DNA of 64,000 nucleotides from Agromyces archimandritae (GTDB lineage Bacteria; Actinomycetota; Actinomycetes; Actinomycetales; Microbacteriaceae): NCBI RefSeq assembly GCF_018024495.1, contig NZ_CP071696.1:1054001-1118000 (forward strand), read 5' to 3'. Under the pieces are notes generated by a model. It worked only from the letters and a program-made list of their open reading frames with translations, had not been told where the DNA came from and did no database searches. Made by a program: the position numbers and the translations under genes. This document shows positions 34,484 to 42,875 of the stretch, in pieces; positions within the stretch are counted from its first letter, which is position 1, and each line of letters starts with the position of its first letter.

Positions 34484-36025
34484 TCACTTCACGAGCGGGA
34501 AGAGGATGGTCTCGCGGATGCCGCGGCCCGTGATGGCCATGAGCAGCCGGTCGATGCCCATGCCCATCCCGCCCGAGGGCGGCATGCCGAACTCGAGCGC
34601 CCGCAGGAACTCCTCGTCCAGGCGCATCGCCTCCGGGTCGCCGGCGCTGGCGAGCTTGGCCTGCTCGACGAAGCGTTCGCGCTGCACGACGGGGTCGACG
34701 AGCTCCGAGTAGCCCGTGGCGAGCTCGAATCCGCGGATGTAGAGGTCCCACTTCTCGACGACGCCCGGCAGCGAGCGGTGCTGGCGCACGAGCGGCGAGG
34801 TGTCGAGCGGGAAGTCCATGACGAAGGTGGGCCGGTCGAGGCCGGGCTTGACGTGGTGCTCCCAGAGCTCCTCGACGTACTTGCCGGGCAGCGGGTGGTC
34901 GATCTCGATGCCCGCGGCATCCGCGAGCCCCTTCAGGGTCTCGATCGGCGTTGCGGCGGTGATCTCCTCGCCGGCGCCCAGGCCGAGGGCCGCGGACAGC
35001 GAGCCGTACATCGAGATGCGGTCCCATTCGCCGCCGAGGTCGTAGAGGGTGCCGTCGGCCCAGGTCACCTCGAGGGTGCCCTGGGTGGCGAGGGCGGCAT
35101 CCTGCACGAGTCGCTGGGTGAGCCCGGCCATCGTCGAGTAGTCGCCGTAGGCCTCGTACGCCTCGAGCATCGCGAACTCGGGCGAGTGGGTCGAGTCGGC
35201 GCCTTCGTTGCGGAAGTTGCGGTTGATCTCGAACACGCGGTCGATGCCGCCGACGACGGCGCGCTTCAGGTACAGCTCGGGCGCGATGCGCAGGTACAGC
35301 TCGGTGTCGAAGGCGTTCGAGTGCGTGACGAAGGGGCGGGCGGATGCGCCGCCGTGCATGACCTGCAGCATGGGCGTCTCGACCTCGACGAAGCCGAGCT
35401 CGTCGAAGGTGGATCGCAGGCTCTGATTCACGCGAGCCCGGTCGAGGACGTTCTTGCGGGACTGTTCGCGGGCGATGAGGTCGAGGTAGCGGTTGCGGAC
35501 CCGCATCTCCTCGGAGAGTTCGGAGTGCAGGTTCGGCAGCGGCAGCACGGCCTTCGACGCGATGCGCCACTCGCGCACCATGATCGACAGCTCGCCGCGG
35601 CGGCTCGTGATGACCTCGCCTGCGACGAAGACGTGGTCGCCGAGGTCGACGAGTTCCTTCCATTCGGCCAGGGATGCTTCACCCACCTCGGCGAGCGAGA
35701 CCATCGCCTGGATGCGGCTGCCGTCGCCGGACTGGAGGGCCGCGAAGCAGAGCTTGCCCGTGTTGCGGAGGTGGACGACGCGGCCGGCGACGCCGACGGT
35801 CTCGCCGGTCGCGTGGTCGGCTTCGAGGCCGGCGAAGCGGGCGCGGAGCGCGGGGATCGTGTCGGTGACGGGGACCCGCACGGGGTAGGCGCCGCCGCCG
35901 AGGTCCTCGGCCGCCTGGTTCAGCCGTTCGCGCTTGGCGAGTCGCACGGCCTTCTGCTCGGAGATCTCGGCTGCGGCGATCTCCTCCGCGGTCGGCTCGT
36001 GCTGGGCGTCGTGCGGTTCGGCCAT
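34484..36025 (-). CDS. lysS: Lysyl-tRNA synthetase, class II
   Basis: 513 residues. N-terminal OB fold (GETVGVAGRVVHLRNTGKLCFAALQ), then class II core: motif 1 (FVEVETPMLQ), motif 2 (FEINRNFRNEGADSTHSPEFAMLE) and motif 3 (GMGMGIDRLLMAITG). Charges tRNA-Lys. The start at 36025 gives a slightly extended, acidic N-terminus typical of actinobacterial LysS. It lies downstream of panC in the conserved folate-pantothenate-lysS order. Confidence 0.97.
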   Translation of the reverse strand: MAEPHDAQHEPTAEEIAAAEISEQKAVRLAKRERLNQAAEDLGGGAYPVRVPVTDTIPALRARFAGLEADHATGETVGVAGRVVHLRNTGKLCFAALQSGDGSRIQAMVSLAEVGEASLAEWKELVDLGDHVFVAGEVITSRRGELSIMVREWRIASKAVLPLPNLHSELSEEMRVRNRYLDLIAREQSRKNVLDRARVNQSLRSTFDELGFVEVETPMLQVMHGGASARPFVTHSNAFDTELYLRIAPELYLKRAVVGGIDRVFEINRNFRNEGADSTHSPEFAMLEAYEAYGDYSTMAGLTQRLVQDAALATQGTLEVTWADGTLYDLGGEWDRISMYGSLSAALGLGAGEEITAATPIETLKGLADAAGIEIDHPLPGKYVEELWEHHVKPGLDRPTFVMDFPLDTSPLVRQHRSLPGVVEKWDLYIRGFELATGYSELVDPVVQRERFVEQAKLASAGDPEAMRLDEEFLRALEFGMPPSGGMGMGIDRLLMAITGRGIRETILFPLVK

Positions 36026-36127
36026 CGTTCTCTCTCTGCGGGTGGGGGTACGTGTGCGGGTGTGGATGCCGCGGCACACCGAAATGGTGTGTTCCCAGCC
36101 TAATCGGCGCGCCCGGTGGCGGGCGCG

Positions 36128-36997
36128 TCAGCCGATCGACATCGTCGTGTTGTCGATGAGGCGGGTGCCGTCGACAAGGGCGGCGACGAGCACGAGGGCC
36201 TGGCCGCGGAAGCCGTCGTCGACGGGCAGGAAGGTCTCGGGGTCGACGGCGACGAAGTAGTCGAGTTCGACGTCGTCGTGGTCCCCGAAGGCGGCGATGC
36301 CTTCGGCGAGGAGTTCGTCGACGCCGCCGCCGGCCGCACGGGTCGCCGCCTGCAGCGATTCGGCGAGCGCGAGCGCCGCGCGCCGGGCCTCGGGCGAGAG
36401 GTAGCGGTTGCGGCTGGAGAGCGCGAGGCCGTCGCGCTCGCGCACGATCGGCACCGACACGATCTCGACGGGCAGGTCGAGGTCGGCGACCATGCGGCCG
36501 ACGAGATGGAGCTGCTGGGCGTCCTTCTGCCCGAACACCGCGATATCGGGGCTCGCGATGCCGAGGAGCTTCTCGACGACGGTGAGCACGCCGTCGAAGT
36601 GGCCGGGGCGGGCGGCGCCCTCGTAGCGGTCGCCGATGGGGCCGGCGTGCACGGTGGTGCCGGCGGAGCCGTCCGGGTACATCTCGGCCGCGTTCGGTGC
36701 GAAGACGAGGTCGACGCCTTCGGCGGCGAGGAGGGCGACATCGGCATCGAGGGTGCGCGGGTAGCGGCCGAGGTCTTCGCCGGCGCCGAACTGGAGCGGG
36801 TTCACGAAGATCGACACGACGACGCGGTCGGCCAGGCGCTTCGCTTCGCGGACGAGGGCGAGGTGGCCGTCGTGCAGGGCCCCCATGGTCGGCACGAGGG
36901 CGATGGATGCCCCGGGTCGCTCCCGGCGGAACGCGGCGATGCGCGTGCGGGTCTCGGCGATGGTCGTCAGCACGGCGGGGGCGGCTCCGGCATCCAT
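36128..36997 (-). CDS. panC: Pantoate-beta-alanine ligase
   Basis: 289 residues. Motifs VPTMGALHDGHLALV (HxGH nucleotide site), FGQKDAQQL and LALSSRNRYLS identify PanC, which makes pantothenate from pantoate and beta-alanine with ATP. The start ATG overlaps the stop of the DUF2520 gene (TGATG); a GTG just upstream is less likely. Its coupling to DUF2520 supports a pantoate role for that neighbour. Confidence 0.96.
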   Translation of the reverse strand: MDAGAAPAVLTTIAETRTRIAAFRRERPGASIALVPTMGALHDGHLALVREAKRLADRVVVSIFVNPLQFGAGEDLGRYPRTLDADVALLAAEGVDLVFAPNAAEMYPDGSAGTTVHAGPIGDRYEGAARPGHFDGVLTVVEKLLGIASPDIAVFGQKDAQQLHLVGRMVADLDLPVEIVSVPIVRERDGLALSSRNRYLSPEARRAALALAESLQAATRAAGGGVDELLAEGIAAFGDHDDVELDYFVAVDPETFLPVDDGFRGQALVLVAALVDGTRLIDNTTMSIG

Positions 36998-37737
36998 CAC
37001 CCGATCGTATCCTCGCCCGGCATGCCGTCGGGCGGCATCGCGTCGCCGATGTGGCGGGCGAGCGCCCGGTCGACGCTGCTGCGCACGAGGGGCGCGAGCA
37101 CGCGGCCGGGGCTTTCGACGCCGATGCGCGAGAGGATGCCGGCGGACTGGTCGACGATCGCCGTCGAGAACGACACCGCCGTCTCGATCGCCTCGGCGTA
37201 GGCCGGCCGGTCCGCCTCGGCGACGACGAAGGGTTCGCCGCCCATCTCGACGGCGAGGGCCTGCGCGATCGGCAGCACCGGGCCCGGTGCGGTCACGGCG
37301 AACCAGCTGCCGTGGAGGCGGGCGAGATCCATGCTCGTGCCCGTGAACGACATCGCCGGGTGCAGGGCGAGCGGGATGGCCCCGGCGCGCATCGCGGGGG
37401 CGAGGACGTCGGTGCCGTGTGCGGCGTTCGTGTGCAGCACGAGCTGGCCGGGCTGCCAGAGGCCGGCGTCGGCGAGGCCCTCGACGAGGCCCGGCAGCTC
37501 GTCGCCCGGAACGGCGAGGAGGACGAGTTCGCTGCGTTCGACGATCTCGGGGATCTGCAGCACGGGGACGCCCGGCAGCATCGCCTCGGCGCGTTCGCGG
37601 CTCGCCTCCGAGACGGCGGAGATGCCCGTGAGGGCGTGCCCGGCGCCGGCGAGGGCGGTGGCGAGCACGGCGCCGACCCGTCCGGCGCCGATGGTTCCGA
37701 CGCCGAGGCGTCCGGCCCGCTGTTCAGATCCCGGCAT
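36997..37737 (-). CDS. DUF2520 Rossmann protein, candidate ketopantoate reductase (PanG-like)
   Basis: 246 residues. N-terminal NAD(P)-binding fold VGTIGAGRVGAVLATALAGAGH, a LALHPAMSFTG segment and a C-terminal helical DUF2520 domain (YAEAIETAVSFSTAIVDQSAGIL). Some DUF2520 proteins (PanG) reduce 2-dehydropantoate to pantoate. Translational coupling to panC fits that role, but no residue here proves it. The start overlaps the end of the PH-domain gene by 14 bases. Confidence 0.85.
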   Translation of the reverse strand: MPGSEQRAGRLGVGTIGAGRVGAVLATALAGAGHALTGISAVSEASRERAEAMLPGVPVLQIPEIVERSELVLLAVPGDELPGLVEGLADAGLWQPGQLVLHTNAAHGTDVLAPAMRAGAIPLALHPAMSFTGTSMDLARLHGSWFAVTAPGPVLPIAQALAVEMGGEPFVVAEADRPAYAEAIETAVSFSTAIVDQSAGILSRIGVESPGRVLAPLVRSSVDRALARHIGDAMPPDGMPGEDTIG

Positions 37738-39493
37738 CGCGCGCCGCTCCTTCTCCGGTGCGCCCGACCGGCAGCTCGGGTCCTGCCGCCCGTGCGTCCT
37801 CCATCTCGGCCGAGACGACGGCGTCGACGGCGAGGCGTTCGAAGAGCGCGGCGGCCTCGAGCTCGTCGGCGGCCGGCAGCTCGGGGGTCACCGGCCCCGC
37901 GACGGTGTGCACGCGCACCCCGGCGAGCCGGAGCGCGCGTTGCAGCGGCCCGCGAGCGACGGCGACCGACTGCATGCGGGCGAGGGGCACGAGCACGAGG
38001 GCCCGCACGAGCGCCCCGGTACGGAACAGCACCGTGCCCTCGGCGAGCGCCCACGCGATCCGCCGCCGCGAGAAGGGCCGGAGCCATCTCGCCCGCTTCG
38101 GCACGCCCGTGTACCCGTCGCCGCTCCCCCGTCCGGTGAGGCCGGCATCCACGAGCCCGTCGAGTTCCTGGCCCGGCAGCAGCAGTTCGAGCACGCGCCG
38201 CACATCCTCCGCGGTGCCGACCGGCAGCACCGTCCAGCGGGAGCCCTGATCGTTGTTCGTCGCCGTCATGCCGGCGAGGTTCACCTGGATCATCCACCAG
38301 CCGAACGGCCGCCACAGGAGCCACTGCGACACCCGCACCGCGTGCACGCGGCCGGGCGGGATCGTCTGGTTGCCCGTCGACAGCAGCCCGTGCCCGATGC
38401 GGACGCCGTCGGGCGTGCCGGCGATCGTGTACCTGAGCGAACGGGTGATACGCGACCACGCGTAGCTCACGACGCCGATCGCGGCCGGCACGAAGGAGAA
38501 CAGCACCCACGGGGTGCCCGCCACGATGCCCCACACGATGACGCCGATGATCACGAGCAGCCAGATGAAGGCGCCGCCGAGCGCCGTCGAGGCGAACACG
38601 CGGCCGAGCGGCAGGTGCACGACCGATTCCGGGGGTGCGAGGTCGGGGTCGAGTTCCGGGGCGAGGAAGTCGTCGACGCGGGCGTTCACGAAACCGCGGG
38701 CCGCATCGAGCCGGCGCCGCTCCTCGGCGGTCTCGGGCGTGCCGCCGAGTGGATGCCCCGGCTCGCCGCCCCCGCCGGGCGCGAGGGGCGCCGCGGGTGC
38801 GCCCGCGAGGGGTGCCGACGCGGCATCCATCGGCGAAGCGGCATCCACCGCGGCGTCGGGTCGCCCCCGCGCGCCGCCGCGGGCGGCCCGCGCCCCCGAC
38901 GCCAACCGCAGGATGTCGCGCCGCAGCCCGTCTGCCGACGCGGACCCGAGGTAGGCGAGCGTCACATTCGCCGACTCCCCGGCGACGGCGACCTCGAGCT
39001 TGGCGGCGCCGAACAGGCGGGCGAACAGCGGCCTGGTGACGTTCACGCCCTGCACCCGGTCGAGGCGGGCGCTGCGGTGCGAGCGGAACACGATGCCGCT
39101 GCGCACCTCGACGGCGTCGCCGGTGATGCGGAAGCTGTGCATGCGCCAGGCGAGCGCATAGCCGGCGATCACCGCGATCACCACGACGAGGACGGCCAGC
39201 AGCGCCCAGCCGACGAAGCCCTGCGACACGACGGCGCCGACGGGGTCCTCGGCCCACTGCTCCTCTTCCCATTCGCTCACCTCGTCGCCCCACGGCGACG
39301 GGGCGCCGAAGACGCCGAAGAAGAACTCCACGAGCCGTTCGCGCAGGTTCGCGATGACGAAGCCGGCGATCGCGAGGAACACGAGCCCGCCGCGCAGGAA
39401 CGGGCTCGCCGGGTGCAGGCGGTGCCATTCGCCGTCCGCGAGGCCCGCGGAAGCGCCCGGTGCGCCCGGTGCGCCCGGTTCGGGCGCGGTCAC
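37724..39493 (-). CDS. PH-domain (bPH2, YdbT-like) membrane protein
   Basis: 589 residues with at least two bacterial PH domains: one after the first membrane pair (FRITGDAVEVRSGIVFRSHRSARLDRVQGVNV) and one near the C-terminus (VLFRTGALVRALVLVPLARMQSVAVARGPLQRAL). Four to six membrane segments. An Ala/Gly/Pro-rich linker at about 205-250 contains several GGCATCC words. Starts with GTG, overlapping the previous stop (GTGA). Role in the envelope is unknown; YdbT is implicated in antimicrobial resistance in Bacillus. Confidence 0.88.
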   Translation of the reverse strand: MTAPEPGAPGAPGASAGLADGEWHRLHPASPFLRGGLVFLAIAGFVIANLRERLVEFFFGVFGAPSPWGDEVSEWEEEQWAEDPVGAVVSQGFVGWALLAVLVVVIAVIAGYALAWRMHSFRITGDAVEVRSGIVFRSHRSARLDRVQGVNVTRPLFARLFGAAKLEVAVAGESANVTLAYLGSASADGLRRDILRLASGARAARGGARGRPDAAVDAASPMDAASAPLAGAPAAPLAPGGGGEPGHPLGGTPETAEERRRLDAARGFVNARVDDFLAPELDPDLAPPESVVHLPLGRVFASTALGGAFIWLLVIIGVIVWGIVAGTPWVLFSFVPAAIGVVSYAWSRITRSLRYTIAGTPDGVRIGHGLLSTGNQTIPPGRVHAVRVSQWLLWRPFGWWMIQVNLAGMTATNNDQGSRWTVLPVGTAEDVRRVLELLLPGQELDGLVDAGLTGRGSGDGYTGVPKRARWLRPFSRRRIAWALAEGTVLFRTGALVRALVLVPLARMQSVAVARGPLQRALRLAGVRVHTVAGPVTPELPAADELEAAALFERLAVDAVVSAEMEDARAAGPELPVGRTGEGAARDAGI

Positions 39494-40062
39494 AGCCCCG
39501 CCCGGCGCGACTCGGCGAGCGCGACGAGTTCGTCGCGCAGCCGCTCCGCCTCCTCCTGCGGAAGCCCGGGCAGGGTGACCCCGGTCGCCGCGGCGGCCGT
39601 GACGAACTTCAGTTCGGCAAGGCCCAGGGCACGGGCGACGGGCCCCCGGTTGATGTCGACGAGCTGCATGCGGCCGTAGGGCACGGCGACCTGGCGCTGG
39701 AACATGATGCCGCGCCGGAAGAGCAGATCGTCTTCGCGCAGACGATAGCCGATCGAGCGCACCCGCCGCGGTTCGAAGGCGATCGCGAGGACGATGAGGG
39801 CGACGACGGCGATGCCCGGCCACAGCACCCAGTGCAAGCCGAGCAGGAAGTAGGCGAGGAGCGCGCCGGCGATCACGACCGCGAGCGTGATGAGCGAGCC
39901 GATGACCTCGACCACGACGAACTTCGGCGAGACCCGGCGCCAGTCGGCATCGACGGGTGCGGATGCCGGCGGCTCCGCCTCGTGCAGGGGCTCCCCGTCG
40001 GGCTGCGCGCCGGCGGGGACCTCGGAGCCCGGCACGTCGTCGTGGGGGGCGGGGTCAGGCAT
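39490..40062 (-). CDS. PH-domain (bPH2, YdbS-like) membrane protein
   Basis: 190 residues. A 40-residue acidic N-terminus, two membrane helices (VVVEVIGSLITLAVVIAGALL and WVLWPGIAVVALIVLAIAF) and one PH domain (YRLREDDLLFRRGIMFQRQVAVPYGRMQLVDINRGPVARALGLAELKF). Paired with the larger PH protein, as ydbS is with ydbT. Overlaps the DUF3180 gene by 8 bases. Confidence 0.9.
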   Translation of the reverse strand: MPDPAPHDDVPGSEVPAGAQPDGEPLHEAEPPASAPVDADWRRVSPKFVVVEVIGSLITLAVVIAGALLAYFLLGLHWVLWPGIAVVALIVLAIAFEPRRVRSIGYRLREDDLLFRRGIMFQRQVAVPYGRMQLVDINRGPVARALGLAELKFVTAAAATGVTLPGLPQEEAERLRDELVALAESRRAGL

Positions 40063-40522
40063 GGGCGTGCTCTTCCTGGTCGGGATCCTCGGGCGGCGGA
40101 AGCGTGCAGAACCACTCGGCGAGGAGTCCGCCCGCCGTGAGCGCCGCGGCGCCTGCGGCGGTGCCGACGGCGAGCCACACGTCCCCCGTGCTGACGACCG
40201 TGCGGGTCAGCAGGAACACCAGGATACCGAGCCCCATGCCGAGCACGAGCGCACCGCTCACGCTGCACGCCTTCGCGAGCACGGCGATCCGCATCGCCCG
40301 GAACGGTTCGATCCGCCGCTTCGACGCACCCGTGACGGCCCGGCGGATCGGCCAGGCCAGCGCGGCGACGACCGCGCCGATGATGAGGAGCGTGATCGGC
40401 AGCGAGATCGGCGGCACGAGCGCGTGCCGGCCCGCGGCGACGATCGCGAGGTCCATGAGGTAGCCGAGCACCACGCCGCCGCCGATGAAGGCGATGACGG
40501 TGCTCGGATGCGTGCGCTTCAC
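40055..40522 (-). CDS. DUF3180 membrane protein
   Basis: 155 residues, four membrane segments (VIAFIGGGVVLGYLMDLAIV; ISLPITLLIIGAVVAALAWP; SGALVLGMGLGILVFLLTRT; LAVGTAAGAAALTAGGLLAEW). The family always sits next to folK in Actinobacteria. GTG start overlaps the folK stop. Function unknown. Confidence 0.9.
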   Translation of the reverse strand: MKRTHPSTVIAFIGGGVVLGYLMDLAIVAAGRHALVPPISLPITLLIIGAVVAALAWPIRRAVTGASKRRIEPFRAMRIAVLAKACSVSGALVLGMGLGILVFLLTRTVVSTGDVWLAVGTAAGAAALTAGGLLAEWFCTLPPPEDPDQEEHAHA

Positions 40523-41064
40523 GGCCGCACCCCGATCTCGTCGCCCACCGGCGTCATCTCGTCCTTCGCCGCCCGGCGGAGCGCTGCGATCGGGCCGAAC
40601 CCCGGCAGCTCGGCGTCGGGTTCGACGTCGAGCCACGGCTGCAGGACGAAGGCGCGCTCGGCGGCGCGCGGATGCGGGAGCGTCAGCCGCTCGCCTGCGA
40701 GGATCATGCCGTCGACGTCGATGAGGTCGAGGTCGAGGGTGCGCGGCCCCCAGTGCTCGGTGCGCACGCGCCCGTGCGCGTGCTCGAGGGTCTGCAGCAC
40801 GTCGAGCAGTTCGAGGGGTTCGAGGGTCGTCGCGACGAGCACGACGCCGTTCAGGTAGCGGGGCGCGGCGGCATCCGCACCCGCATCGGTGATCGCCACC
40901 GTCTCGTAGGACGGCGAGACGGCCAGCAGGCGGATGCCGGCGGTGCCGCCGAGTTCGTCGATCGCCGCCTCGAGGGTGGCGCGCCGCTCGCCGAGGTTCG
41001 CGCCGAAGGCGATGACCGCCCGCGACTCGCCGCGGCCCGGGCCGGCCTGCTCCGCCGCGGTCAC
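40519..41064 (-). CDS. folK: 2-amino-4-hydroxy-6-hydroxymethyldihydropteridine diphosphokinase
   Basis: 181 residues. Motifs FGANLGERRATLEAAI, YLNGVVLVATTLEP and WGPRTLDLDLIDVDG are diagnostic of HPPK, which pyrophosphorylates the pterin before FolP. GTG start overlaps the folB stop (GTGA). Confidence 0.96.
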   Translation of the reverse strand: MTAAEQAGPGRGESRAVIAFGANLGERRATLEAAIDELGGTAGIRLLAVSPSYETVAITDAGADAAAPRYLNGVVLVATTLEPLELLDVLQTLEHAHGRVRTEHWGPRTLDLDLIDVDGMILAGERLTLPHPRAAERAFVLQPWLDVEPDAELPGFGPIAALRRAAKDEMTPVGDEIGVRP

Positions 41065-41423
41065 GCCCGCCTCCGCACGATCGTGACCGACACGTCGTCG
41101 AAGGCGACCGGGATGGGCGCCTCGGGCTTGTGCACCGTGACCTCGACCTCGGTGACCGGGTCGTGGGCGAGCACGACGGCCGCGACCCGCTCGGCGACGG
41201 TCTCGATCAAGTCGACGGGGTCGGCGGCGACGGCGTCGTGGATCTGCTGGGCGAGCTGCCCGTAGTGCACGGTCGCGGCCAGCTCGTCCCCGGCGGCGGC
41301 CGGGGCGAGGTCGAGCGCGCAGCGCACGTCGATCACGAACGGCTGCCCCTGCTCGCGCTCGAAGTCGAACACGCCGTGATGGGCCTGCACCCTGAGGCCG
41401 GTGAGGGTCAGCAGGTCAGCCAC
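41061..41423 (-). CDS. folB: Dihydroneopterin aldolase
   Basis: 120 residues. TLTGLRVQAHHGVFDFEREQ and DLIETVAERVAAVVL mark FolB; the C-terminal VTVHKPEAPIPVAFDDVSVTI is typical. GTG at 41423 overlaps the end of folP by 8 bases; upstream GTGs would add residues not found in the family. Confidence 0.95.
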   Translation of the reverse strand: MADLLTLTGLRVQAHHGVFDFEREQGQPFVIDVRCALDLAPAAAGDELAATVHYGQLAQQIHDAVAADPVDLIETVAERVAAVVLAHDPVTEVEVTVHKPEAPIPVAFDDVSVTIVRRRA

Positions 41424-42246
41424 GACGACCGCCCTCCCAGGCGCCCAGCACGTCCAGCGCAGCACGGGTGCCGCCCACGTCGTGCACGCGCACCCCCCAT
41501 GCTCCGGCCTGCGCCGACAGCACGCTCACGACCGCCGTCGGCAGGTCGCGCTCCAGCACCGGTGCACCCTCGGGCAGCACACCCGCGAGGAACCGCTTGC
41601 GCGACGCCCCGACGAGGATCGGGTAGCCGAGCCCGGCGAGCACGTCGAGGCGGCCGAGCAGCTCCCAGTTCTGCGCCCCCCGCTTCGAGAAGCCGAGACC
41701 GGGGTCGAGGATGAGGCGGCCGGCATCCACCCCGGCGGCCAGCAGCGCATCCACCCGCACCGCGAGCTCGTCGCGCACCTCGACGGCGACGTCGCCGTAG
41801 TCGGAGAGCTCGTCCATGCGGTCGGAATGGCCCCGCCAGTGCATGGCGACGTACCAGGCGCCCGTCTCGGCCGCGATGCCGCCCATCGCCTCGTCGGCGA
41901 GCCCCGCCGAAACGTCGTTGATGATGTCGGCGCCGGCCGCGACGGCCGCCTCGGCGGTCGCCGCACGCATCGTGTCGACGCTCACCCGAAGCCCGCGTTC
42001 GGCGAAGGCACGGATGACGGGCACGACCCGGCGGAGCTCCTCGGCGGCATCCACCCTCGGGGCACCGGGCCGGGTCGATTCGCCGCCGACGTCGAGGATG
42101 TCGGCGCCGGCGGCGACGAGCTCGAGCCCGTGCGCGACGGCCCGCTCCTCGTCGAACCAGCGGCCGCCGTCGCTGAAGGAGTCGGGCGTCACGTTCACGA
42201 CGCCCATCACGAGCGGCCGCACCGCCCCGGGCTGCACCTCAGGCAT
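41416..42246 (-). CDS. folP: Dihydropteroate synthase
   Basis: 276 residues. TIM-barrel signatures MGVVNVTPDSFSDGG, DVGGESTRPGA and LDPGLGFSKRGAQNW, with VGASRKRFL near the end. Target of sulfonamides. ATG at 42246 overlaps folE by 8 bases; a GTG six bases upstream is possible. Confidence 0.96.
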   Translation of the reverse strand: MPEVQPGAVRPLVMGVVNVTPDSFSDGGRWFDEERAVAHGLELVAAGADILDVGGESTRPGAPRVDAAEELRRVVPVIRAFAERGLRVSVDTMRAATAEAAVAAGADIINDVSAGLADEAMGGIAAETGAWYVAMHWRGHSDRMDELSDYGDVAVEVRDELAVRVDALLAAGVDAGRLILDPGLGFSKRGAQNWELLGRLDVLAGLGYPILVGASRKRFLAGVLPEGAPVLERDLPTAVVSVLSAQAGAWGVRVHDVGGTRAALDVLGAWEGGRRG

Positions 42247-42832
42247 CGGCACCCCCGATCAGGGCCATGATCTCGGCGCGCTCGGCCGGCTCGGCGAGCA
42301 CGCCGCGGCTGGCGATCGTCACCGTCGAACTGCGCTCCTGCCGGCTGCCGCGCGTCGTCACGCAGCGGTGCCGGGCGTCGAGGACGACGAGCACGCCCTT
42401 CGGGTCGAGGCCGGCGACGAGGGCGTCGGCGATCTCCTCCGTCAGCCGCTCCTGCAGTTGCGGGCGATTCGAGAGGGCTTCGACGACCGCCGGCACCCGG
42501 CCGAGGCCGACGACGCGCTCGTTCGGCAGGTAGGCGACATGGGCGGTGCCGACGAACGGCAGCAGATGATGCTCGCAGATCGAGCGGAAGGCGATGTCGC
42601 GCAGCAGCACCGCATCGGAGGTCGCCGGGATGCCGGCATCCGTCGACCCGATCGGCACGGCGTCGGCCAGCAGCGCCACCGGGTCGACGCCCTGCCCGCT
42701 GAAGAACTCGGCATAGGCGTCCGCGACGCGTTCGGGAGTGCGGGCGATGCCGGGCCTGGCCGGATCCTCGCCGATCGCGAGGAGGATCTCGCGGACGGCG
42801 CCGGCGATGCGCTCCCGGTCGATCTCGGCCAT
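42239..42832 (-). CDS. folE: GTP cyclohydrolase I
   Basis: 197 residues. Zinc and catalytic motifs SICEHHLLPFVGTAHVAY, RVVGLGRVPAVVEALSNRPQLQERLT and ARHRCVTTRG. First enzyme of folate synthesis. GAGGAG eight bases before ATG 42832 decides the start over the GTG at 42838. It is first of the tight folE-P-B-K block and lies 43 bp downstream of ftsH. Confidence 0.96.
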   Translation of the reverse strand: MAEIDRERIAGAVREILLAIGEDPARPGIARTPERVADAYAEFFSGQGVDPVALLADAVPIGSTDAGIPATSDAVLLRDIAFRSICEHHLLPFVGTAHVAYLPNERVVGLGRVPAVVEALSNRPQLQERLTEEIADALVAGLDPKGVLVVLDARHRCVTTRGSRQERSSTVTIASRGVLAEPAERAEIMALIGGADA

Positions 42833-42875
42833 CGTCACAGCTCCTCGGGTCGGCGGGTGATCATCCTCCCACGGC

